Below are positions 1-5,353 of a DNA stretch of 5,353 nt, one piece after another. Every line of letters begins with the position of its first letter. The stretch's first letter is position 1. The position numbers and the translations under genes were made by a program. Below the pieces are notes generated by a model. That model was given only the letters and a program-made list of their open reading frames with translations, did not search any database and was not told the DNA's origin. Origin of the DNA: an uncultured Oscillibacter sp. (GTDB lineage: Bacteria; Bacillota; Clostridia; Oscillospirales; Oscillospiraceae); the NCBI GenBank assembly GCA_948435975.1, contig CAOJHG010000184.1, positions 1-5,353 of the forward strand. Direction: 5' to 3'.

Positions 1-23
1 GCCGCTTTTATCATGAAAAGGGA

Positions 24-52
24 TTGACAAATTAGTATGGGGCGGGTATGAT
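24..52 (+). promoter_or_regulatory. Sigma-A-type promoter for the EIIC-like gene
   Basis: A perfect -35 box TTGACA lies at 24-29 and a near-perfect -10 box TATGAT at 47-52, separated by the ideal 17 bases. Transcription would begin near base 59, giving a leader of about 65 nt before the ATG at 125. So close a match to consensus suggests a strong promoter that is either constitutive or held down by a repressor. An inverted repeat just downstream (63-84) is a possible operator. The call rests on sequence match only. Confidence 0.85.
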
Positions 53-62
53 AGGCAAGTCA

Positions 63-84
63 GGTGTCAAGACATATGTACACC
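63..84. repeat. Inverted repeat just downstream of the promoter, candidate operator
   Basis: GGTGT at 63-67 is the exact reverse complement of ACACC at 80-84. The 12-base interval contains the 8-base palindrome ACATATGT (72-79). The repeat would cover about +4 to +25 of the transcript, a usual place for a repressor to block a strong promoter. It could also form a weak 5-bp hairpin in the leader RNA. The arms are short, so chance is possible, and no regulator gene is visible nearby. Confidence 0.3.
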
Positions 85-124
85 ACGCATCAGAAATCAA
101 AAGGAAAGAGACAGGTGGAGTCCC

Positions 125-1234
125 ATGGAACAGATAACGGCATTTTTTAAGCGGAAAAACATCATATTTTCGGCAAAGCGGTATGGGATTGACGCACTGG
201 GAGCCATGGCGCAGGGTCTGTTCTGCTCTCTGCTGATCGGCACGATTCTGAACACCATCGGCGGACAGTTCGGCATCGGCTTCCTGACTACGACGGTCAT
301 CGAAATCAACCAGACCGCATACACCATCGGCGGACTGGCCTCCTTTATGAGTGGTTCCGCCATGGCGGTGGCAATTGGCTACGCCCTGCAAGCGCCGCCC
401 CTGGTGCTGTTTTCTCTGCCCGCGGTGGGCTATGCCTGTAACGCTCTGGGCAAAGCGGGGGGGCCCCTGGCAGTGCTGTTCGTGGCTATCATCGCGGCAG
501 AGTGCGGAAAGGCCGTCAGTAAGGAGACGAAGATCGATATCCTGGCGACCCCTGTGGTGACGATGCTGACCGGCATTGGAGCGGCATGGGTCATCGCGCC
601 CCCTATTGGCAGTGCGGCAAGCGCGTTTGGCCAGTTGATTATGGAGGCCACGAACCTTCAGCCGTTCTGGATGGGTATTCTGGTCTCGGTGCTGGTAGGC
701 GTAGCGCTGACATTGCCGATTTCCTCTGCGGCAATCTGCTCGGTGCTGGGGCTGACGGGTCTGGCAGGCGGCGCAGCAGTGGCGGGATGCTGTGCGCAGA
801 TGGTCGGATTTGCCGTGATGAGCTTCCGGGAAAATGGCTGGGGCGGCTTGGTGAGTCAGGGACTGGGGACCTCTATGCTGCAAATGCCGAACATCATAAA
901 AAACCCCAGAATCTGGATTGCGCCGATTTTCGCCTCGGCAATCACGGGGCCGGCTGCAACCTGTTTGTTCCGGCTGGAAATGAATGGCGCGGCAATCAAT
1001 TCCGGTATGGGGACCTGCGGCCTGTGCGGACAGCTTGGCGTTTGGACCGGATGGGTCTCGCCCAGTGAGCAGGCCCTTGCCAACGGCGCGGCGGCAATTG
1101 CGCCTGGAGCCTTTGATTGGGCGGGGCTGCTCCTTGTGTCATTTGTACTTCCAGCGGTGCTGTGCCCGCTCATTAACCTGTTTTGCCGCCGCATGGGATG
1201 GGTAAAGGACGGAGACCTCACCTTAGCGGGCTGA
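125..1234 (+). CDS. PTS EIIC-like (PTS_EIIC_2 family) membrane permease
   Basis: This 369-residue polytopic membrane protein resembles the PTS_EIIC_2 group (Pfam PF13303) of putative sugar phosphotransferase system permease subunits. Hydrophobic segments lie roughly at residues 22-44, 66-103, 112-126, 138-158, 181-231, 262-282 and 334-354, which suggests eight to ten membrane spans. The glycine-rich stretch at 287-303 (NGAAINSGMGTCGLCGQ) and the MPNIIKNPRIW segment at 254-264 look typical of the family. The charged N-terminus (KR-rich, residues 9-19) should be cytoplasmic, and there is no signal peptide. The ATG at 125 has a good ribosome binding site, AGGTGGAG at 113-120. The gene has its own promoter and terminator, so it appears monocistronic. 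No EIIA, EIIB or sugar-metabolism gene is visible, so the substrate is unknown, and whether it works with the phosphotransferase system at all is open. There is an unusual CC pair at 222-223 and a CGLC at 298-301. Confidence 0.85.
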   Translation: MEQITAFFKRKNIIFSAKRYGIDALGAMAQGLFCSLLIGTILNTIGGQFGIGFLTTTVIEINQTAYTIGGLASFMSGSAMAVAIGYALQAPPLVLFSLPAVGYACNALGKAGGPLAVLFVAIIAAECGKAVSKETKIDILATPVVTMLTGIGAAWVIAPPIGSAASAFGQLIMEATNLQPFWMGILVSVLVGVALTLPISSAAICSVLGLTGLAGGAAVAGCCAQMVGFAVMSFRENGWGGLVSQGLGTSMLQMPNIIKNPRIWIAPIFASAITGPAATCLFRLEMNGAAINSGMGTCGLCGQLGVWTGWVSPSEQALANGAAAIAPGAFDWAGLLLVSFVLPAVLCPLINLFCRRMGWVKDGDLTLAG

Positions 1235-1253
1235 CAATTTGCATCATACATCA

Positions 1254-1291
1254 AGATACCCTGGGGCAGCGGCTCTGGGGTATCTCTTTTT
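1254..1291 (+). terminator. Intrinsic terminator of the EIIC-like gene
   Basis: Bases 1255-1267 can pair continuously with 1272-1284 (13 pairs, three of them G-U) around the tetraloop AGCG. The hairpin is followed by TCTTTTT (1285-1291). It starts 20 bases after the stop codon at 1232-1234 and closes the plus-strand unit. Confidence 0.88.
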
Positions 1292-1312
1292 CATTTCCAG
1301 TGACAGGCCCAC

Positions 1313-1358
1313 AAAAAGGCCCTGCGGTACAAACGCTGGAAGCGCCTGCGCCGCAGGG
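1313..1358 (-). terminator. Intrinsic terminator of pnp
   Basis: On the minus strand the arm at 1358-1351 (CCCTGCGG) pairs perfectly with 1327-1320 (CCGCAGGG), followed after two bases by TTTTT (1317-1313). The loop holds a smaller hairpin, with 1334-1337 pairing with 1341-1344. It lies about 25 bases beyond the pnp stop codon. With the plus-strand terminator at 1254-1291 it insulates the two convergent units. Confidence 0.8.
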
Positions 1359-1383
1359 TGAAAAAGCAGATTTGTCTCCGGAC

Positions 1384-3534
1384 TCACTTGACCCGCTGGC
1401 CAGCGTCCTCCTTCGCACGAATCTCGCGGACAGCATCCTTGTGGGAGAGGTTCACGCGGCCCTTCTCGTCGATGTCCGTGACCTTGACCCACATCATGTC
1501 GCCAATCTTGCAGGCGTCCTCCACCTTCTCTATCCGGTGGTCCGCCAGCTTGGAAATGTGGACCAGTCCATCCTTGCCGGGGGCCAGTTCCACGAACGCG
1601 CCAAAGGCCATAATCCGGGCTACACGGCCATAGTACAGCGCGCCAATCTCTGGGACAAACACGATATCATCGATGCACTTCTTTGCTGCGTCACAGCTCG
1701 CCGCGTCGGTCCCGGCAATGAAGATGGAGCCATCATCATTGATGTCGATTTTTGCGCCAGTGTCCGCTACGATTTTCTGAATCACGCTGCCGCCCTTGCC
1801 GATGACATCCCGAATCTTGTCTGGGTCAATGTGCATACTCAGCATCTTGGGCGCGTACTTGTTCACGTCCGGCCGGGGCTCGCGGATGCAGGGCAGCATA
1901 ATCTGATCCAGAATCTGGCAGCGTCCGTCATAGGTGATTTCCAGCGCATTCTTGATGATTTCCATGGTCAGGCCGTCGTTCTTCAAGTCCATCTGAATCG
2001 CGGTAATGCCCTTCTTGGTACCCGCCACCTTAAAATCCATCTCGCCGTGGAAGTCCTCCACCCCCTGGATGTCGATAAAGGTGGTGAACCCGCCGTTGTC
2101 ATCCTGAATCAAGCCGCAGGAAATGCCCGCCACAGGAGCCGAAATGGGCACACCCGCATCCATCAGCGCCAGGGTGGAGCCGCAGACAGAACCCTGAGAC
2201 GTGGAGCCATTGGAGCTGACGACCTCGGAGACCACGCGGATGGCATAGGGGAACTTCTCCACATCGGGAATCACAGGCAGCAGGGCGCGCTCGGCCAGGG
2301 CGCCGTGGCCAATCTCCCGCCGTCCGGGGGAACGGGCGGGCTTTGCCTCACCGACGGAGTAGCTGGGGAAATTGTAGTGGTGCATATAGCGCTTCTCGGT
2401 ATCCTCCCAGATGGTGTCCAGCTTCTGGTTGGCAGAGAGGGTATCCAGGGTAACTACGGAGAGCACCTGCGTCTGTCCGCGGGTGAACAGGCCAGAGCCA
2501 TGGACCCGGGGCAGGACGCCGACTTCCGCACCCAGAGGCCGAATCTCGTTCTTCTGCCGTCCATCCACCCGGTGGCCTTCCAGCAGCCAAGCCTTGACGA
2601 TTTTTTTCTGGAACTTATAGGTGAACTCCTCCAGGTACTTGTCCATTTCGGGATACTCGTCCAGGAAGAGCTCATGCCACTTGTCGATGAGGGCATTCCA
2701 GCGGGTCTCACGGATATTCTTGTCGTCGGTGTCCATGGCGGCTTTGGCCTCTTCCATGGTTGCGCTGACAATCTTGCTGAACAGCTCCTGGTCAAAATCG
2801 GCATGGGGGTAATCGAACTTGGGCATACCGATTTCCTGGACCATCTGGTTAATAAGGGAAACCTGCTTCTGATTCTCCTCGTGGGCCATCTGGATTGCCT
2901 TGAACATGGTGTCATTGTCCACCTCATTGGCGCCGGCCTCGATCATAACGACCTTTTCACCGGTGGAAACGACCGTAACATCCAAATCGGAGGCCTTGCG
3001 TTCCTCGCTGGTGGGATTGAGAATCAGCTTGCCGTTCACCATGCCGACCTTCAGCGCACCCACAGGACCGCCCCAGGGGATGTCGGAAATCGCCAGAGCG
3101 GCAGAAGCGCCAATCAAAGCGGCAATCTCAGGAGAGCAGTCGTGGTCCACGCTCATAACGGTCGCCATGATAGAAACGTCGTTGCGGAAATCGTGGGGAA
3201 AGAGCGGGCGGATCGGGCGGTCGATTACGCGGCTGGTGAGGATGCCCTTCTCGCCGGGGCGGCCCTCGCGGCGGTTGAAGCTGCCAGGGATGCGTCCCAC
3301 GGAATAGAGCTTTTCCTCAAAGTCCACGGAGAGGGGGAAGAAGTCAATGCCGTCCCGGGGGCGGGCGGAGGCGGTGGCGCAGACAAGGACGCGGGTATCT
3401 CCGTAGCCCACCAGAACGGCGCCGTTCGCCAGCTCTGCCAGCTTGCCGGTCTCCAGGGTGAGCGGGCGGCCCGCCAGCTCCATTTCGTATTTGCGGTAAT
3501 GGGGGAATTGTCTCTGGGTGATAATGGTTGCCAT
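1384..3534 (-). CDS. pnp: Polynucleotide phosphorylase (PNPase)
   Basis: PNPase degrades RNA 3' to 5' by phosphorolysis, releasing nucleoside diphosphates, and acts as a cytoplasmic trimer in mRNA decay. The product is 716 residues, close to B. subtilis (about 705) and E. coli (711). Domain order is complete: first RNase PH core (about 10-145, with SFNRREGRP at 85-93), helical linker (about 240-310), second RNase PH core (about 325-550), KH domain with GKGG at 579-582, and S1 domain at about 629-698. The catalytic core is intact: GSTSQGSVCGS at 443-453, and Asp494 and Asp500, which match the catalytic aspartates Asp486 and Asp492 of E. coli by their spacing in EDFHGEMDFKVAG. The ATG at 3534 is chosen because AAAAGGAGC sits 7 bases upstream (CTCCT on the plus strand at 3542-3546) and MATIITQRQ matches PNPase N-termini. 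A longer in-frame start at 3600 lacks this support. The gene lies downstream of rpsO, as in many bacteria. Confidence 0.97.
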   Translation of the reverse strand: MATIITQRQFPHYRKYEMELAGRPLTLETGKLAELANGAVLVGYGDTRVLVCATASARPRDGIDFFPLSVDFEEKLYSVGRIPGSFNRREGRPGEKGILTSRVIDRPIRPLFPHDFRNDVSIMATVMSVDHDCSPEIAALIGASAALAISDIPWGGPVGALKVGMVNGKLILNPTSEERKASDLDVTVVSTGEKVVMIEAGANEVDNDTMFKAIQMAHEENQKQVSLINQMVQEIGMPKFDYPHADFDQELFSKIVSATMEEAKAAMDTDDKNIRETRWNALIDKWHELFLDEYPEMDKYLEEFTYKFQKKIVKAWLLEGHRVDGRQKNEIRPLGAEVGVLPRVHGSGLFTRGQTQVLSVVTLDTLSANQKLDTIWEDTEKRYMHHYNFPSYSVGEAKPARSPGRREIGHGALAERALLPVIPDVEKFPYAIRVVSEVVSSNGSTSQGSVCGSTLALMDAGVPISAPVAGISCGLIQDDNGGFTTFIDIQGVEDFHGEMDFKVAGTKKGITAIQMDLKNDGLTMEIIKNALEITYDGRCQILDQIMLPCIREPRPDVNKYAPKMLSMHIDPDKIRDVIGKGGSVIQKIVADTGAKIDINDDGSIFIAGTDAASCDAAKKCIDDIVFVPEIGALYYGRVARIMAFGAFVELAPGKDGLVHISKLADHRIEKVEDACKIGDMMWVKVTDIDEKGRVNLSHKDAVREIRAKEDAGQRVK

Positions 3535-3580
3535 AAAGTTGCTCCTTTTCGTGTGTTGCTCGGGAGCGGTCCTTTTCGTA

Positions 3581-3620
3581 TTTGAAAGGGTGTCCGGCAA
3601 AAGCCAGGCAGTCTTTCAAA
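3581..3620 (-). promoter_or_regulatory. Imperfect stem-loop in the pnp leader
   Basis: TTTGAAAG at 3581-3588 and CTTTCAAA at 3613-3620 are perfect inverted repeats. Between them, GGC (3596-3598) pairs with GCC (3603-3605), CC (3594-3595) with GG (3607-3608) and TG (3591-3592) with CA (3609-3610). Small bulges interrupt the helix. This gives about 15 pairs capped by a four-base loop (UUUU in the minus-strand RNA). No U-run follows, so it is not a terminator. It ends 34 bases before the pnp ribosome binding site. In E. coli a pnp leader hairpin is cut by RNase III and mediates PNPase autoregulation. A similar role here is inference only. Confidence 0.55.
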
Positions 3621-3623
3621 CAC

Positions 3624-3683
3624 AAAAAGCGGCGGCTCCCGGCGATGCGGGGGACATGGGAAAAAGGGCAGCGTCGCCGCCGC
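3624..3683 (-). terminator. Possible second or alternative terminator between rpsO and pnp
   Basis: In the minus-strand RNA, GCGGCGGC (3683-3676) is perfectly complementary to GCCGCCGC (3636-3629), which is directly followed by UUUUU (3628-3624). The first arm overlaps the 5' half of the primary rpsO terminator, so the two structures exclude each other. The loop is long (39 nt) and GC-rich repeats arise easily by chance, so the call is tentative. It could act as a back-up terminator or as part of a read-through switch. Confidence 0.3.
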
Positions 3684-3688
3684 CCTTT
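3661..3688 (-). terminator. Intrinsic terminator after rpsO
   Basis: On the minus strand AAAGGGC (3688-3682) pairs with GCCCTTT (3669-3663). After one A-C mismatch, three more G-C pairs close a GCGA loop (GNRA type). A T-run (3665-3661) forms the tail. It begins 9 bases after the rpsO stop codon. It should end or attenuate rpsO transcripts, so pnp is either fed by read-through or has a promoter that I cannot recognise. Confidence 0.85.
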
Positions 3689-3696
3689 ATCACGTC

Positions 3697-3963
3697 TTAC
3701 TTCCGGATACCCAGCTTGGCGATCAGGGCGCGGTAACGCTCGACATCCTTCTTCTGGAGGTAGTCCAAGAGGCTGCGGCGCTTGCCGACCATTTTCAGCA
3801 GGCCGCGGTTGGAATGCTTGTCCTGGGGATTGGCGCGCATGTGCTCAGTAAGAACGTTGATGCGCTCGGTGAGGATTGCAATTTGGACCTCGGGAGAGCC
3901 GGTATCGTTCTCATGGGTACGGTTGTCGTTGATGATTGCGGTTTTCTGTTCTTTACGAAGCAT
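3697..3963 (-). CDS. rpsO: 30S ribosomal protein S15
   Basis: S15 is an early-binding protein of the 30S platform. It contacts the three-way junction of the central domain of 16S rRNA and helps form bridges to the 50S subunit. The product is 88 residues, the family's usual length. Diagnostic stretches are [19 protein letters not shown] (about 17-35), the conserved H-x-x-D-x-H-S-x-R-G-L segment around residues 41-52 (here [19 protein letters not shown]) and LLDYLQKKD near 61-69, followed by a basic C-terminus. The ATG at 3963 is preceded by GGAAAGGTGG (plus-strand 3974-3983). In-frame upstream codons back to 4035 lie in the leader and have no S15 homology. The gene has its own promoter at 4080-4108 and a terminator just after the stop codon. 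It pairs with pnp downstream. S15 often represses its own translation by binding its mRNA leader. Confidence 0.97.
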   Translation of the reverse strand: MLRKEQKTAIINDNRTHENDTGSPEVQIAILTERINVLTEHMRANPQDKHSNRGLLKMVGKRRSLLDYLQKKDVERYRALIAKLGIRK

Positions 3964-4073
3964 AGTAATGGTTCCACCTTTCCATCTTTTTCCCCGCGGG
4001 ACTGTGCTCCGGGCCGGTGAAGCTCCACGGAACAAAGCGCCAGGGGTATCAGCTTTTCGACCGCTGGTCGGTC
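3964..4073 (-). promoter_or_regulatory. rpsO 5' leader, candidate S15 autoregulatory RNA
   Basis: The predicted transcript start near 4073 leaves a leader of about 110 nt before rpsO, longer than translation requires. Just at its 5' end, CGACC (4058-4062) and GGTCG (4066-4070), or alternatively GACCG (4059-4063) and CGGTC (4069-4073), form a short hairpin. In the RNA, UUCACC (4021-4016) can pair with GGUGGA (3978-3973), five Watson-Crick pairs and one G-U, which would mask the ribosome binding site. S15 leaders in several phyla fold to bind S15, but I cannot match this one to a known class by eye. Confidence 0.35.
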
Positions 4074-4079
4074 TTTATA

Positions 4080-4108
4080 ACTCTATCACAGTGATTTCCT
4101 CTTGTAAA
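4080..4108 (-). promoter_or_regulatory. rpsO promoter
   Basis: On the minus strand the -35 box TTTACA (4108-4103) matches consensus at five of six positions. It is 17 bases from TAGAGT (4085-4080), which is preceded by TGA to make an extended -10. Upstream, from about 4110 to 4145, runs of A and T (AAAGAAAAACGAAAAAA and ATTTTTTA) resemble an UP element, as expected for a ribosomal protein gene. Transcription would start near 4073. The 11-base inverted repeat ATCAC-A-GTGAT (4085-4095) falls in the spacer. Confidence 0.7.
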
Positions 4109-4175
4109 GGGTTTTTTCGTTTTTCTTTCCAGTAAAAAATTTATACGTCTTTAGGCGCTTCCAAGGGAGGTCCCC

Positions 4176-4577
4176 TCATTTTCTTCCCAGTCCGCCGCAT
4201 CGAAACCGTTTGGCCTCGGCGGTCCAGAGAAAAAGCTCTTCATCCACTTCTTCCGGAGAGGAGAGAAGCAGATGGTTGGTGAACCTTCCAGGATAGGGCT
4301 CCACTGCCATAATCAGCCGTTCCGTCTCCAAGGGCCGCGGCAGAAAGAGAGACAGCGCCGCGCCGGGAGACGCCTTTCCGCGAATGCGCTTCCCCGGAAC
4401 CCACAAGGCGCAGAAGGGCCTCGGGCACCGCACGCCCACCTGTGATTTCTGGGTCACAATCTCCGTCTCTGGCCAGCGCTCCAGTACGCCATGCAGAAAC
4501 ATGCGCACGGTTTCCACCGCCTCCGGTTTCCTGGTAAAAAAGAATTCCTCCGCCATGCGCAGCGCTTCCCAGTCCAT
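4176..4577 (-). CDS. DUF5655-like small protein
   Basis: This 133-residue soluble protein resembles the DUF5655 group, whose molecular function is unknown to me. Seen features are an N-terminal helical part with FTRKPEAVETVRMFLHGVL (about 14-32), the motif VTQKSQVGVR (41-50) that probably opens a beta-sheet region, and a C-terminal block with AVEPYPGRFTNHLLLSSPEE (91-110) followed by an acidic helix. There are no membrane spans and no signal peptide. The ATG at 4577-4575 overlaps the TGA of the upstream kinase (TGATG), and AAGGGGG (plus-strand 4585-4591) lies 7 bases before it, so translation is probably coupled. A GTG one codon earlier (4580) is possible but too close to that site. No convincing terminator follows before the rpsO promoter. 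The family assignment is from memory of motif style. Confidence 0.72.
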   Translation of the reverse strand: MDWEALRMAEEFFFTRKPEAVETVRMFLHGVLERWPETEIVTQKSQVGVRCPRPFCALWVPGKRIRGKASPGAALSLFLPRPLETERLIMAVEPYPGRFTNHLLLSSPEEVDEELFLWTAEAKRFRCGGLGRK

Positions 4578-5353
4578 CACTCTGCCCCCTTCTGCGCCAG
4601 ACTATACAGCCCCGCGCCAATCGCCGTGGCATAGGTGGCCTTTTCCGGCACAATATAATGAATCCCATACAGGCGCTCAAAATTATCAAAGTTGGTCTGG
4701 ACCTGGGGAAGCGTTGTCATAGCCCCAATCAGCACCACCGTTTTTGATCCGCAGCACTGGCAGGCCAGCACCGTCATCGTACCGATTGCCTGCAAGACCA
4801 GGTTCACGGTCCCGGCGGCCAGGTCTGCCGGCGCGGCGTCTTCTGCCAGGTTGCCGAAGTTGGCGGCAGTCAGGGAGGGGTCCAGGGCGGCGGTATGGTT
4901 CTGGGCGATGTCCTGGATGGTAAGATCTACCTGAGCCAAGTCGCCCTGTTCCGCCAGCTTCTTGATCTGCCCAAAGCGCTCCATGCCCACCAGCTTCCGG
5001 CACAGTCCGCCCAGGGTGCCGCCGCCAATCCCGCTGCCGCAGAGATGCCGGACTGTACCGTTCTGTTCCGCCCAGAGGAAAGCGGTCCCAGTCCCCATAG
5101 TCGCCACCACTGCCTTTTCCTGTCCGGACAGCGCCAAAGCCCCCATGCCGCTGGCGGAGAACTCGTCCACCTGGCAGGTCGGCAGGCCGTAGATATCCCC
5201 CTGAACATAGGACGCACCCACGCCGGTAAGAACGACACGGGCCACATCTCCTAATGCCAACTGGTTTTGGGTCATGTAGCTGCCCAGCGCACCATAGAGG
5301 CTGGTCAGGGGGTCCTCCGCCCGGACCCGAAGAGAGGACAGAACGCCGCCGTC
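4577..5353 (-). CDS. coaW: Type II pantothenate kinase, N-terminus beyond the window
   Basis: This enzyme phosphorylates pantothenate with ATP, the first step of coenzyme A synthesis, in the cytoplasm. The frame is open to the window edge, with 258 residues visible. S. aureus type II kinase has about 267, so the true start and the first phosphate-binding loop (DxGGT type) lie outside. Visible, numbering from the edge, are QVDEF (61-65) with a Glu matching the catalytic Glu of the PanK-II/human PanK fold, MGTGTAF (86-92) as the second nucleotide loop, GSGIGGGTLGGL (106-117), VDLTIQDI (142-149) and LTAANFGNL (161-169), followed by an ATPase-like C-terminal lobe (VVLIGAMTT and ATAIGAGLYSL). The Met at 5275 is internal, not the start, because homologous sequence continues upstream of it. 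Type II kinases generally escape strong feedback by CoA. A BadF-type ATPase is the main alternative, but the LTAANFG motif favours PanK-II. The stop codon overlaps the next gene. Confidence 0.88.
   Translation of the reverse strand, partial: DGGVLSSLRVRAEDPLTSLYGALGSYMTQNQLALGDVARVVLTGVGASYVQGDIYGLPTCQVDEFSASGMGALALSGQEKAVVATMGTGTAFLWAEQNGTVRHLCGSGIGGGTLGGLCRKLVGMERFGQIKKLAEQGDLAQVDLTIQDIAQNHTAALDPSLTAANFGNLAEDAAPADLAAGTVNLVLQAIGTMTVLACQCCGSKTVVLIGAMTTLPQVQTNFDNFERLYGIHYIVPEKATYATAIGAGLYSLAQKGAE

Noticed and set aside
32..883. A 283-codon open frame on the minus strand antisense to the EIIC-like gene
   Set aside because: The protein is a low-complexity mix rich in His, Arg and Gln with no domain, typical of a shadow of a GC-rich membrane-protein gene.
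85..3279. Unusual Asn in the first-core PNPase loop (SFNRREGRP where E. coli has FFRR)
   Set aside because: This position varies in the family (for example Ile-Lys-Arg in Bacillus-type enzymes) and the following arginines are kept, so I do not treat it as a defect. The residues lie near the upstream end of the gene, around bases 3255-3282.
1183..3585. An 800-codon open frame on the plus strand antisense to pnp
   Set aside because: It lies opposite a complete, well-conserved PNPase and its composition follows from the GC-rich codon use of pnp. It has no recognisable domains, no ribosome binding site, and would begin inside the EIIC-like gene and run through two terminators.
3535..3600. Upstream in-frame start that would add 22 residues to PNPase
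   Set aside because: The extension covers the pnp ribosome binding site and part of the leader hairpin. MATIITQRQ at 3534 matches family N-termini and has an ideally placed site.
3964..4035. Upstream in-frame start adding 24 residues to S15
   Set aside because: S15 is normally 88-89 residues, and the extra segment is leader sequence containing the ribosome binding site.
4080..4099. Resemblance of the rpsO promoter region to a tet operator (CTATCA...TGAT)
   Set aside because: Only one half matches. The second arm lacks the TGATAG symmetry in the right register, and there is no TetR-type gene nearby.
4137..4178. Possible terminator after the DUF5655-like gene
   Set aside because: A short GAGG/CCTC hairpin exists, but the T-run at about 4142-4135 is too far away and is preceded by AT-rich sequence without a GC stem.
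5273..5275. ATG as the start of the pantothenate kinase
   Set aside because: The same frame stays open for 26 more codons to the window edge with plausible kinase sequence, and the family needs an N-terminal phosphate loop that lies further upstream.

Overview
This window looks like ordinary chromosomal DNA from a moderately GC-rich Gram-positive anaerobe, most plausibly an Oscillospiraceae/Ruminococcaceae-type Clostridia member. That placement is inferred from protein style (PNPase and S15 of Firmicutes type, a type II pantothenate kinase, a PTS_EIIC_2-like membrane protein), strong AGGAGG-like ribosome binding sites and sigma-A-type promoters. No database search was possible. I see no mobile element, CRISPR array, tRNA or rRNA.

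Layout. Bases 1-1291 form one complete plus-strand transcription unit: a near-consensus promoter (24-52), a short leader carrying an inverted repeat (63-84), a single gene for an EIIC-like polytopic membrane protein (125-1234) and an intrinsic terminator (1254-1291). It converges on a minus-strand block that fills the rest of the window. Read in transcription order from the right edge, that block holds a type II pantothenate kinase (4577 to beyond 5353, N-terminus outside the window), a small DUF5655-like protein whose ATG overlaps the kinase stop codon (4176-4577), ribosomal protein S15 (rpsO, 3697-3963) with its own promoter and a leader of about 110 nt, and polynucleotide phosphorylase (pnp, 1384-3534). 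A terminator separates rpsO from pnp, and another follows pnp at 1313-1358.

How the genes work together. rpsO-pnp is a classic conserved pair linking ribosome synthesis and RNA turnover. The kinase starts coenzyme A synthesis from pantothenate, and its small partner appears translationally coupled to it. The EIIC-like gene stands alone, with no EIIA or EIIB gene in view. The least ordinary signals are non-coding: an imperfect 40-nt stem-loop in the pnp leader, two competing terminator-like structures between rpsO and pnp, and a possible structured S15 leader. I found no convincing new multi-gene system.
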